A stretch of 64,000 bases of DNA, taken from Heliocybe sulcata (Eukaryota; Basidiomycota; Agaricomycetes; Gloeophyllales; Gloeophyllaceae). Shown here in pieces: positions 31,268-43,492 of the stretch (the first letter of the stretch is position 1; every line of letters begins with the position of its first letter). The DNA lies in NCBI GenBank assembly GCA_004369045.1, contig ML213510.1, positions 151,836 to 215,835 on the forward strand, in the 5' to 3' direction. Position numbers and translations under genes: made by a program. The notes beneath the pieces are model-generated. The model was not told the DNA's origin. It did not search any database and was given only the letters and a program-made list of their open reading frames with translations.

Positions 31268-33239
31268 TTAACCAAATACCCTGAACCCTTCCTGTACAGC
31301 CCTTTCCGCATCCTTCTCCAACCGTCTCCTATCAACATCCAAGTCCCCTCCTCCCCCGAGCCCATCCACATCCATCCCACCCGCACCCACCCCAGGCGCA
31401 TCCTCAAAGCCCCTCCCCAACAAACTCGCAAACAACTCATCAATCTGCTCTTCATGCCATCCGCCCTTCGGCACCGGCACCATAAAGTTCTGCAGCTTCT
31501 CGTGCACCTCGTACCTTAGCTTTCGGCCCTTGGATGCCTTCGTGTCCACAGCCTTCTTCTTCTGCTTGGATTTGTTGGCTTTTTGATTCGGGTAGGCTGC
31601 ACCCCCAAGTGACGAGTCACCTGTGCGATTCGAGATGATATCGCGCAGCAGCTGTTGGTAAAAGTCCGTGTCGTCGAAGACGTACTGGTCTTCCTTGTCC
31701 TGTAAGTTCTGCTCGGTGTCTTGGCCCTCCTCTGCATGAGCGATTCGCGGCTTCCCTCCCCGACGCACTCTCGTCCGGGCGCGCAATTTCGCTCGGTCTG
31801 CGAGAGCCTCCTCTACGAGCTGCACAGCGCTCTTCACGTGATTCTGATTCCTCGAGAACGCATTACGGCTTGATGGCAGCAACACCGACGGTGCAACCGC
31901 CTGCACTTTTGCAGACCACTTGGTCAGGGTTTGCACCAGATATGGGTGGTACCTGCACAGCACATGTCAGTGCCTTACTCTCACAGTAACGAGGCATATG
32001 AAGTATACTGACGCGTGTTCGAGAGCTCCGGAGGCTTCGCTTGCTTCGCGCAGTGCAGAGTCATAATCGAGCCCGTGATGATCATGATTATCACCTATGC
32101 GCCGCCGCTTGCGTGGGGGTGGGGAAATGATATCATTTGTCGTCAGAAGAGTCTACTCAGTCGATGAAACTCATGTTAGCACTTCTAGCAAGGCTTAGAA
32201 GGAAGGTGGGTGCGTGCCTCTTGGAATTCAAAGAGCGAGCCGGAAAGGAACAGGGCCTCGTCCATCATTTTATTTAAAGACTCTTTCACATCAGGGTGTG
32301 TTGCGTATGAAGACATGTCGTCTGGCTTCAGGCACAGGTGAGCAAAGTACCACCCGATCCGCGATATCGAGTACCTACCAAAGGCAAACGGTTAGCTGCT
32401 GTAGCAGCCTTCTGGAGACGTATACGAGCATCAAGGATGGAATCCCAGAGAGCCTGGAACGTTCAGGTCAGAAAAATGGCGAGGAGCGTTGATTATGGCG
32501 CAGCGCACCAGTTGTCGCGAGACAGCTTTTCCCTTCTTTCGATCTTCTTCGCGGGTCTGGCGGAGAGTTGAAGATAGATCCTCGGCAGGTGCTGGAGTCA
32601 GTTTTGATGGACGAGGGCCATTTGCCTTCCCGGGCGAGGACTTGACAGACCTGGGCGGAGGCAGATCGTCGACCTCATCGCCTTCACTGACAGACTCTGA
32701 GGGGATCTCCTCCTCTTCCTCCTGATCACTAGGGTCTTGCACGTCGTCACCTTCATTTCCTGAAGGGTCATGTCCCTCGTCCTCGTCCTCGTCCTCCTCC
32801 AGGAGCTGCTTTCTACTCGTCCGTACCCCCTCATATTTTGTATCGGCTATACTGTCATGAAGCCTCCGGATAGCAGAAGGTCTAGGTAAGAGCCGGAGTA
32901 GGAAGTCAGAGCCGAGAACGAACCAGCCGATCGATACCGTGTAAGAGTCACGTACCCCACGTCCAAATAGTGTTCTCTCGCTGCCGTGTTTCCAGCGCCA
33001 GATTCTGCTTCCTGTTCCTGCGGCTCACGACCTGCATCGTGTATGTCTTCTGGATCAACATCTGCCTCGAAAGATAATACGTAAGGGGAACGAGATATCG
33101 GGAAAGTCCTTGCCAGACACACCTATGGGGGCGGTCTCTTCGAGCTGAGCGATTTGCTGCGCAAGAGACAAGCCTGGGCGCGAGTATTTGAGACGGAGTA
33201 ACAAGAAGATACGGAGAAAAACATACGACTTGAGGCCAT
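31268..33239 (-). CDS. BFR2: Ribosome biogenesis protein Bfr2/AATF
   Basis: Bfr2 is a nucleolar SSU processome factor needed for 18S rRNA maturation. The short first exon (MASS) joins LSLAQQIAQLEETAPI, then comes DVDPEDIHD and a long Asp/Glu-rich stretch (DPSDQEEEEEIPSESVSEGD). The AATF leucine-zipper region contains LWDSILDARIRLQKA, and later TKWSAKVQAV and NQNHVKSAVQLVEEAL. The TRAUB domain shows YVFDDTDFYQQLLRDIIS, KGRKLRYEVHEKLQNFMVPV and ELFASLLGRGFED. It ends GFRVFG at 31268. Short introns throughout. Start placed at 33239, since an earlier Met in another frame is cut off by splicing logic. All family blocks present. Confidence 0.93.
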
Positions 33240-33715
33240 TGTGGCGGTCGAGGAGGAAGAATTTGCGGTCACGGGAGTGATCGTCTGGATCTCGGCAGCA
33301 AAAACATGAATTGATGGAATAATGCCATGCGACGAGGCGCTCGTCAGTTTGCGCGGTTCCCTCCCAAGCTTCCCTCACTGCGACGTCCATCGTGGCCTCC
33401 GCCGCGAGCCCCCCTCTGCACCTTTGCCCTCGTAATCTGCCATCCTGGATCCACAGACTTATCCATGTTTAATTGTCAGCAAAAATGCCAAAAAAGAGTC
33501 TATCGAGTCAGTATTTCCTTCACTGTCGGAGCCGTTTTCCGTCGAATCGTGGTCACACGCCGGATATTCTGCCTCGGGCTCCTCCATTGCCCAGGACGTC
33601 GCGGTGCATTATAATTTCATGTCACACGACATAATATAATTGCGTGCTCGCACCGAGGCTTCACACCGCATGCTTTCTATCCTTCGTCGTGACAAAGTAC
33701 TCATATGGTCGTCTC
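33240..33715. other. Divergent promoter region, BFR2 / AT-hook protein
   Basis: Shared upstream region of two divergent genes. No exon or repeat stands out. Confidence 0.5.
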
Positions 33716-36638
33716 ATGATGCTAGATCCTGCAAAACAATCGACTCCCTCAATGTCGCCTTCTCACCCCCATACCGTAGGCGCCGTCGCAAATCCATTGT
33801 CCTCGGACGCGGATGCAGACGAAGAGGACGGTTATGTCTGTCCAATCTGCGAGAGCGAGTGCACCTGTCGGAACAGGGAAGCAGTAACCACAAGCAATGC
33901 ATACACCCCCCACCAAAGCGTGTCGTCTCCCGCTCCCTCCTACGTATCCCCTCCCAAAACGAGAATCAGGATAAAGTTGACCGTGCCGGCGAATATGCGC
34001 CTCTCTTCTTCCTCTTCCCAAGCTACGTCCAAGAAGCCATCCGTCCTAAGTCGCGACGGGGGAAGGAGCGCACCCACCGCAGCCTCCTCCTATGCTCAAC
34101 CAGTTCAGTTTGCCGGCCCTTCGAACGCCGTCGATCCGCCGCTACCCAAGCGGAGGGGACGGCCTCCCAAGCATGTAGTTGCTGCGAGGGAAGTCGCCAG
34201 GGTCGCCATGACCGGTCAAGGCCAAGGAAGCAGTTCAGTGTCTGTAAGTGCCACCGGACGCAATGCCACCAAGATACGTACCTCGAAAGCTTCAGCGGTT
34301 GGCAAACAGCCGTCCAAGGGCAGAAACACGACCGGGATAACCGCTCGAAAGGTCGTCCCGAAAGTCCTAAAGCGCAAAGCCACTGCTCCCCCGTCCTCCG
34401 ACGAGGACGAAATCGAATCGGACATCGAGTCTACTCGTTTCCCGACGTTCATGTCAGCCTCGGCCGTGTCGTCGTCTTCTGGGTCCTCGTCGGGGGACGA
34501 TTCTGATTCCGATGATTCATCTTCTCAATTGACTGACGGCTTCGACTCTGATTCGTCCATCAAGGCTGAAGAGGAAAATTATATTATTCGAGAAAGTTAT
34601 CGTAACGATAAAACCAGAGTGAAGCGCGAGCTTCTGGGCGGTGATTCTACTGCCCGGAGGCATGGCAATGGGGATTGGGTGATCAAGTCGAGGAAGAGGA
34701 GTGTGGGCCCGAGTGATGGGGAGATGGAAGTGGATAGCTCGGACGATGACAGTGATTCCGACACTGCAGAGGAGGAAGCGGATGCTGAGGAGGAAGACGA
34801 GCCGGAGAACGAAGGAGATGAGGATGGGGAAGAGGCCGGCCTCGCAGTTGGATCTGGGTATACCGGAGTTGCGACTAGCTGGTCAGACTCTGAGGAATCC
34901 AACTTCGACGCTGATCTCTTCTTTTCCAACCTTACGTCTGACAGCGAGGGTTCCACTCACCATGGTCTTGCTGGCGCCATGTCAGACGGCGACGAGACCG
35001 AGTCGGACGTCGACATGAACACCATGTCTCTCTCGGCTGCTGCTGCCGCTGGGTTCTCGACTATGTTCGGTGGCTCCGATCTGTTCAGGCTCGACGGCGG
35101 ATTGGCTCTCGAAGTCGCGGGAGAATTCAGCGATCAGGCCAAGGACGCTGCCGGTCTTTTGGGCAGCGCTTGGGAATGGGACCTCGGCGGCGGCGGGAGC
35201 GGGAGTTTGAGCGGAGCCGTGATGGACGGGGACGAAGAGATGCGTGATGAGAACGCCTCGCATACTGGTTCACCCACGATCATTAGCGAGGCTAACGGCG
35301 TCGACGAGGATGATTACATGGGTGTCGATCTGCGGGAGAGCGATGGCGAGACAACCGACGATGATTTTGTAGGCGAAGATGGCCTCCCCACTCAGCGCGC
35401 TATGCTCCTTTTCCGATGGCCTACTCCTCCGCCGGCTCCTGTCAAGCTGTCCGCCATCGATCCTCGTCACACTCTCAGCCCGGAGAGGGGTCAACGTAAT
35501 GTTAGTGCCTCCGGGCAAGCGGATTCGATCCGCCCCGCTGATGTTCTGGCTGGTCGAGGAAGGACGTATTCTTCTGGAGAGGACGAAGATGAGCATGAGG
35601 GCTCGAGAGGTAGGACTGGGAGCGTTAGCGTTCATTCGGATTCACGTATACCAGTTATGGGTCGGTTTGAGGCGCAGTTCGGAGACGCCCAGAAAGTACC
35701 AGCTATGGCTATCATCAACGGTCAGAATCCAGTAATCCCCTCACCTTATCCGCGACGAAAGAAAAGGGTCGCCCATGGTACCGCTATGGTAGGTGCTGGA
35801 TTCTTTAATTGGCTGTTCCTAAACTCAGTTAAACTAGGACTCTCCTGGAATGTCTCAGACACCTGGCCAGTCAGGAAGGGCAAATTCGTTGATGCAGCCC
35901 AACGAAGGGTTCATAACGGATTCCACGTTGCCGGGCGAGGACCCTGCAGGTCCGGCGGCGACCATGGATCTCTCCGATGTTCTCGACGACTCTTTCCTCA
36001 ACTCCGACCAGTGTATGGAAGATGCCGAGGTCTCGACGTCCAGTGCAGCGAGTGACGACGACAACGAAGAGTCTCGGAGTCGGCACCTCCGAAACTTGAG
36101 TCGATGGGAGCGTATTCCGATGGGTACGTTCCGGCAGACGAGGACAGTCGGGCATGGAATGCCCAGCAGCGACGTCGAGTCCATGTCAGCTGCTGGAGTG
36201 ACGGACAGTCCATTCGGGAACACGTTGCGTTGGCCACATGCTGGAAGGCAAGCTGCGGGTTCTTCCCGCGATACCACGCGCAAGGCTACGAAGAACGTCA
36301 GTTCCAAGCCATCCTCGAAGAGAGATCAGAGCGTTGTCATTTCACCTGTCATCCTCCCCGTCGGGGATGGTGATCGTACCCCGACCCAGTCGTATGATCA
36401 ACAGCTGTCATCCATGTCCTATCAGCAGAGCAAGACCCGCAAGGAGTTGAAGAAGGAGAAAAAGATGAAGAGGAAGCTGATGAGCAAGACTCACTCGCCG
36501 CCCCATCATAACCACAATAATCAGCTGAAATATCGTTATCATCACCAGCACCATCCCAACCAAAAGTCGCGCGCATCCAATCAGCGCTCCAATTTCTTCA
36601 ATAGTCCTGGATCGTCAATCCCTCCTTTAAACATCTAA
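33716..36638 (+). CDS. Large acidic AT-hook nuclear protein (Ifh1/Crf1-like?)
   Basis: Two exons joined across a short intron (about 35788-35859) encode roughly 950 residues. Near the N-terminus is a small cysteine cluster (YVCPICESECTC), then an AT-hook (KRRGRPPKHV) for minor-groove DNA binding, a long Ser/Asp/Glu-rich acidic region, the block SWSDSEESNFDADLFFSNL, then SDGETTDDDFVGEDGLP, RAMLLFRWPTPPP, MGRFEAQFGDAQKVPAMAI and YPRRKKR. After the intron come DVLDDSFLNSDQCMEDAE, a Lys-rich stretch and a histidine-rich end (HHNHNNQLKYRYHHQHHPNQ). The acidic LFF block, the GETTDxD...LP block and the INGxN block lie in the same order as in yeast Ifh1/Crf1, co-regulators of ribosomal protein genes. 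That link is my inference. The first of two adjacent ATGs (33716, 33719) was taken as start. Confidence 0.75.
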
Positions 36639-37731
36639 GCGCATGGATTGCGGTTCTCGGTTCTCCTCCGCCCGACGTGCTCCAGTTTCTCGCAACCAAG
36701 TACATACCATCGGTATTGGCCGCTATCATTTGCATTCCATTTCTCATGCACGAAGCACATCATCAGGCGATTCTGAATTGTCCATATGTTCCGGTTCCTT
36801 CAAACTGATGACCTGTAGCAACTCCTCCTCACCTGTTGTGTCGATCCTCATATCTATGTCGATCTTGGTGCGCTGGTGTTTCCCTACGACACGTCGCTCC
36901 TTGTATTTCTCAGCCCTAACGAATCCAATTGCATGTCATGACCATTCCAGGGTGCGCCGCGTTCGCCAAGCCCGCTTGCCTGGTGTTGTACACGGTAAGT
37001 ACTTGGATCGAAACCACTGTAACCGAGTCTCTCTTCGTATCGGTACCTCTGCGGTAGAGAGCATGCTGCCTGTCAAGTGGAGGTCCGCACGGTACAGTAG
37101 GTCGGAGATTGGTCGGGCAGGATAGGGCATGTGCGGGGTCAAGTACTGCTTGATTTTCTCACCACGAATAATTCGCACAAATGGACGTATTTATAGGCCA
37201 GCTGCTTGCCTTGATCAAGGAAAACATCCGTTGTCGGCCAAGTCCTCACTTTCATTAATTAAGTAGCCGAATTTGTAGTGAGGAAAGTACAGAAGTTGAC
37301 GGTATGACATCAGTCGACTACTGAATTTAATGCAGCTATGCCTTGGGATAGCCTTCGCCGCCACCCGCAACGGCTGCGATGAGACGCCTGGTTTATGCTC
37401 ACAGGCGTCGAGGACGACGTCGGGCGAAGGGCTCAATAAAGGCGGGCATTGACGGAGATGGAACGGGCGTATAACGCTATATAGCCGCCGGTAACGGAGA
37501 ATCACGTTGACGTCGTTTGTGACCCCCTTCTATATTCATTTCGCGTCTGCATCTTGGTACAATCGCCTCCATTATCGCTCGCTTAAGCTTGGCTGGAGAC
37601 AACGACCAAGGCCAAGGACTTCGATGTGCGTATTATCTCTTGTGCTCGGCCGCAGCAGCTTAAGAGCCCAGCGATCCTAATCAATGTGCTACCAGACTTT
37701 CTCCTCACTCAAACCCTTCTAGCCTACGATC
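36639..37731. other. Intergenic region, AT-hook gene / pyruvate carboxylase
   Basis: About 1.1 kb: 3' flank of the AT-hook gene and the PYC promoter. A TATATAG lies near 37478. Several short frames (36643-37125 +, 36936-37178 -) show no domain. Confidence 0.5.
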
Positions 37732-40700
37732 ATGGCTGCACCGACGGCGACCCAAGGGCTGCACCCACCAAGGCTTTCAGCCATGTTTGCAGGATCGCCT
37801 AGTGCTCCTGGGACGCCAGTGCATACTATTCAGACGATGCGCAGGAAGGGCGCTGGGCACAGTGGTCCTTTGACGAAGATCTTGGTCGCTAATCGTGGAG
37901 TGCGTATCGACGCGTTTGCTCCAGCGTTCTTTATACTCATGAACTCTTTGCGATGAAGGAAATTGCTATTCGTGTGTTCCGGACTGCTCATGAGCTTGCC
38001 ATGCATACAGTTGCTATCTACTCTTACGAAGATCGGCTTTCTGCACATCGTCAGAAGGCCAGTGGACCATAGCTTATCGATTGAATCATCTCCTGAATCT
38101 TGATGTTCTCCAGGCAGATGAGGCGTACCAGGTTGGCAAGGGCTTAACACCTGTCGCTGCATACCTTGCCCAAGAGGACATCATCAGAATTGCTCTCGAG
38201 CATGGCGTTGACATGATTCACCCTGGGTGTGTTGCCAAATGCTATTTTGCGCAAGGAAGCATCACTTACATGTGCATACAGTTATGGTTTCCTGTCGGAG
38301 AACGCAGGGTTTGCGAAGAAGGTGGAGCAAGCAGGTCTTGCCTTCGTCGGACCTTCGCCCGAAGTCATCGATTCCCTCGGTGATAAGACTAAGGCAAGAA
38401 CCATCGGTAAGCAATTGCTTGTGGACTGCTTTCCATAGTGAGCGGTCGCTGATTCCTGCATCAGCTATCAAGGTCGGTGTACCCGTGGTTCCCGGAACGC
38501 CCGGACCAGTCGACTCCTGGAAGGACGCCGATGCCTTCATTCAGGAGTATGGCTTCCCCGGTGAGTAAATGCATATATCGTCACTAACTTTCAGCAAGTT
38601 CTGACAATGGAACACAGTGATCATCAAGGCCGCTATGGGCGGAGGTGGTCGCGGTATGCGTGTCGTAAAGGAACAGGCCGATTTCAAAGATGCATTCGAG
38701 CGCGCTGTCTCCGAGGCGAAGTCAGCGTTTGGCGATGGCACGGTCTTCATCGAACGATTCCTGGAGCGCCCCCGCCACATTGAGGTGCAGATCCTCGCTG
38801 ACGGTCAAGGCAACACGGTCCACCTCTTCGAGCGTGACTGTTCCGTGCAGCGGAGACATCAGAAGGTGGTCGAGGTTGCGCCTGCGACGCACTTGCCCGA
38901 GGAGGTTAGGCAAGCTATCTTATCGGATGCTATCAAGTTGGCGAAGAGCGTCGGGTACAGGAATGCCGGCACTGCGGAGTTCTTGGTGGATCAGATGGGA
39001 AGGCACTACTTCATTGAGATCAATCCCCGTATTCAGGTCGAGCACACCATTACTGGTGAGTATTCACCCTTGACTACAGACTAAGTTTCTATTATAATTG
39101 CTGACTTGCGACCTGCTTTACTTTGCAGAGGAGATCACAGGTATCGACATTGTCGCTGCCCAGATTCAAATTGCTGCGGGTGCGACCCTGCAACAGCTGG
39201 GTATCAGCCAGGAAGCCATTACCCGTCGCGGTTTTGCGATCCAGTGCCGTGTCACCACCGAGGACGCCGCTCACGGTTTCCAGCCTGATACCGGTAAAAT
39301 CGAGGTGTACAGAAGTGCTGGTGGCAATGGTGTCCGCTTGGATGCTAGCTCTGGTTTCGCTGGTGCACAGATCACGGTATGCTTTTGGCTTAAACAGTTG
39401 CTGCTGTCTAACCAGAGTTACATTCAGCCGCACTACGACAGTCTGCTCGTCAAAGTTACAGTTAGTGGGACGACTTATGAGGTCGCACGCAGGAAGATGC
39501 TACGGGCTCTCGTTGAATTCCGTATCCGCGGCGTGAAGGTACGCGATACTTCGCCACTAAACTGACTATATGCATTACACTCACTCGCTTGTATGCTAGA
39601 CCAACATTCCTTTCTTGTTCCGCCTCTTGACTCATGATGTCTTCATCGGTGGCAAGACCTGGACTACCGTGAGTTATCGATGTTGCCATCTTCTTGTCAT
39701 GTTGTTAACATCCTGGCAGTTCATCGATGACACTCCGGAGCTATTCAAGCTCGTTCAGAGCCAGAACCGTGCTCAGAAGTTGCTTGCCTACCTCGGCGAC
39801 CTAGCTGTCAACGGCAGTTCCATTGCGGGTCAGACTGTAAGCATGTTTGGCACGTTGGGGGTATGACAGCTTTAACATTCGCTCCATGTAGGGCGAGCCA
39901 GGCCTCAAGGAAGAGATCGTCATCCCTTCCTTCCAAAACCGGGACGACCCCAACGGTCCCCCTCTGGACACCACCTACCCATGCGAGCTGGGCTGGCGTA
40001 ACATTATTGTCGAGAAGGGCCCCGAGGCATTCGCCAAGGCCGTCCGCGAGTACCCTGGCTGTCTCATTATGGACACTACCTGGCGTGACGCCCATCAGTC
40101 TCTGTTGGCGACGAGGCTGCGGACGCAGGATATGGTGAATATTGCTAAGGAGACGAGTTACGCGCTGGCGAATTCGTACAGTTTAGAATGCTGGGGTGGT
40201 GCGACGTTCGATGTTGCGATGCGGTTCCTGTACGAGGACCCTTGGGAGCGTCTGGTGAGATCCATCATTGAACGGCCTCATCAGCTGGTTGACGCCTTTG
40301 GTCCAGCGCACCCTGCGGAAGCTGGTTCCGAATATTCCCTTCCAAGCACTGGTTCGTGGCGCCAACGGTGTCGGATACACCAGCTATCCGTGAGTTCTCT
40401 GACTGACATCTGTGTACTTCTTCCTTACACGTCTTCAGCGATAACGCCATCTATGACTTCTCGAAGAAGGCTGTCGAGAATGGTCTGGACATTTTCAGGG
40501 TGTTTGACTCCCTGAACTACATTGGTACGTCTTGAGCATCGTACCTTGCTGGGACATGGTCTCTAACATAGTATTTCAGAAAACGTAACTACGAAGCATC
40601 GCTCAGGGGGACACGTTTACTGACGTTTGCTTAGATGAAACTCGGTATCGACGCTGCTAAGAAGGCTGGCGGTGTCGTTGAGGCCGTAGTCTGCTACTCC

Positions 40701-42593
40701 GGCGACATTGCCGACCCTAACAAGACAAAGTACACCCTGCAGTACTATCTGGACTTTGTTGACCAGCTTGTCGCTGAGGGTATCCACGTCTTGGCCATCA
40801 AGGATATGGCCGGTCTCTTGAAGCCGGAGGCTGCTAAGATGTGCGACTATGTCATCTCGCGATGAGATTTCAGTACTAATGCAGCAACTGCAGGTTGGTG
40901 GGCTCCATCAGGAAGAAATACCCCGACCTTCCCATCCACGTTCACTCGCACGACACTGCCGGTATCTCTGCGGCGACGATGATTGCCTGTGCCGCTGCTG
41001 GTGCTGACGTGGTGGACGTAGCCATTGACAGTATGGAGATCTAACACCATCATGCATGACTTGTTGTGACGTGTTTGCTAGGCATGTCTGGTCTCACTTC
41101 GCAGCCCCCGATGGGCGCTGTCTGCGCTGCTCTGGAGCAATCCAACCTCGGCACGGGCATTCGTTATGCCGATATCCAGGCTCTCAACCTCTACTGGAGT
41201 CAAGTGCGGATGCTCTACGGCTGCTTCGAAGCCAACGTTCGCGCCTCGGATTCCAGTGTCTTCGACCACGAAATGCCCGGTGGTCAGTACACGAACCTCA
41301 TGGTGAGTGATCTTCACTACGAGGAATCCAGTGGTATTCTAAATGATAATAGTTCCAAGCTGCGCAATTGGGTCTTGGCACGCAATGGACAGGTAAAGAT
41401 GAGGTTCTTCGTAGTGAAGACCTTTGGCACTAATATGAGTCACAGAAATCAAGAAGAAGTATATCGAGGCTAACGAATTGGTATGTTGAAGCCACATCTT
41501 AATGCTTACGTGAGTACTAAACGGTGTTGTTTTCAACAGTGCGGCAACGTCATCAAGGTGCGCTCGGATGCAGAGTATCTACATCATGTGCGCTAACTCA
41601 CCGTCTTAGGTGACACCCTCGTCCAAGGTAGTCGGCGACTTTGCGCAATGGATGACGCAGAATAAGCTCTCCAAGCAGGAAGTCATTGACCGTGCTGATC
41701 AACTTGACTTCCCGTCCTCTGTCGTGGAGTTCTTCCAAGGGTACCTTGGCCAACCCGTTGGCGGTTTCCCTGAACCGTTGCGGTCACGCATCATCCGTGA
41801 TAAGCCCAGGATCGACGGACGTCCTGGTGCTACCATGGATCCCTTGGACTTCAAGAAGATCAAGGCTGAGCTCCGGAGCAAGTTCGGCAAGCACATCACA
41901 GATACGGATGTCACGTCCTATGTCATGTACCCCAAGGTTTTCGAGGAGTACCAGAGTTTCGTCGAGAAGTATGGAGACTTGAGTGTCATCCCTACGAGAT
42001 ACTTCCTTGGCCGGCCGGAGATCGGGGAGGAGATGCACATCTCGATCGAAAAGGGCAAGACTCTCATTATCCGTTTAATGGCGGTCGGCCCTGTCGTCGA
42101 GGGACGTGCTCAGAGAGACGCGTGGTTTGAAGTCAACGGCGAGGTAGGCTCGTTCATGTTTCCCCGCCGCTACGCGTACTCACTTTCGTGGTACAGATCC
42201 GCGCCGTTTCCGTGGACGACAAGAACTCCGCTGTCGAGACGGTCTCGCGCGAAAAGGCGACCTCTGACCCTGGATCCGTGGGTGCCCCCATGTCTGGTGT
42301 TGTCGTCGAGGTAAGGGTCAAGGAGGGCCAAGAAATCAAGAAGGGCGATCCTCTGTGTGGTAAGTGCATTTGTTGGTTCTGATGTGGTGGTTTGGTGCCT
42401 AAACCTTTTGATAGTGCTGAGCGCTATGAAGATGGAGTCGGCAGTCACGGCGCCCGTCTCAGGGCACGTGAAACGCGTCGCCGTTCACGAAGGTGCGTAC
42501 ACGTTATGTCAGGTATGAGATACTGTAGAACTCACGGGTATTTTAGGCGACTCTATCAATGGCGGCGACCTGTGCGTCGAGATTGTTCACTAA
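37732..42593 (+). CDS. PYC1: Pyruvate carboxylase
   Basis: PYC makes oxaloacetate from pyruvate, bicarbonate and ATP on a biotin arm. The order of domains is complete. Biotin carboxylase: [67 protein letters not shown] and [18 protein letters not shown]. Carboxyltransferase: [53 protein letters not shown] and [15 protein letters not shown]. Biotin carrier: [12 protein letters not shown] and [15 protein letters not shown], with biotin on the lysine of AMKM. It ends GDLCVEIVH. The gene has many introns and three tiny exons: 40580-40584 (5 nt), 41540-41557 (18 nt) and one of 35 nt just before it. The N-terminal ~50 residues are Pro/Ala-rich without a clear presequence, fitting the cytosolic fungal form. 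Confidence 0.98.
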
Positions 42594-43492
42594 ACTGGGC
42601 AGGTTACAGAAGTTTCCAAAAACAATGTTGTACTTTTCATCGTCCTGTATTTCGTATATTTGAATCAACGTATAGAGTTCATCACCTTCCGAAACGCGAA
42701 TAGATGAGACTGCAAAGGCGAAAGAGCTCTCCAAACCGCAACTCTGACCCTATCATAGACCAAAGCATTGCGTGACTCTAGGATAAGGCCATGACATTGC
42801 GATAGCATGCCATTCATTTGTCAGGAGGCATGCAAAGGAGATGGACTATGCATCCGGCTGTCAAAAACGGGGACATGGCGACCGTCAATTTAAAGACGGG
42901 ATGAGAAGGTTCACTATAAGCACAAGTATCTCATCAGAAACATCAGACGTACGTTCAGCAAGCAGATAGTTGTCGTGAGGACTGGGACACAAATTGCGAG
43001 AAGCGTCCTGTCAAGATTAATTTGATAGTTATGTGATGTCTAGAGTCTTTGCTCAAGCAACATTGAGCAGGAATGGCGCTCTTCCTCAGCGAGGCCACTC
43101 AGCCTCAGAGTCACAGCGCTCTGCAAGGAATGCTCACGTGACGATAACACCTTCGCAATGAGCGTGCTTTTCGAAACCCGCAGATCAAGACACTCAGACG
43201 CGTTAACGCCGAGACCCCGACCATACCCCAGAAGGGCTAGGAGCAAGGATCCTACAGACCGACATGCCTCGACACTATGACTCGTGGGGCCACCATAGCA
43301 GAATCAAGGGACGTGACCAACCAATTTCCGCGCTAAAGGTCGGCGATCGATCCAGAAACGACTAAGCCTGCGAGCTTGTCTCGCCTTATGGTACACAAGA
43401 GCAGCTGCAGTGACATTCGTCCTGAAATACAAAAGGGGTCTGTCAGTGACCGACTTAGATTGCCCAGAGCCGGGCCGGTGTCAGACGGACGT
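42594..43492. other. Convergent intergenic region, PYC / nitronate monooxygenase
   Basis: About 0.9 kb of 3' flanks of two convergent genes. No domain, repeat or RNA gene seen. Confidence 0.5.

Noticed and set aside
33640-34506. 288-codon plus-strand frame at the start of the AT-hook gene
   Set aside because: Shifted frame over the AT-hook coding sequence with Arg/Ser-rich, motif-free content.
42594-43492. Search for a tRNA or small RNA between PYC and the monooxygenase
   Set aside because: No cloverleaf-like arms or TTCGA box in a suitable setting were seen here or in other intergenic regions; a covariance-model scan would settle it.
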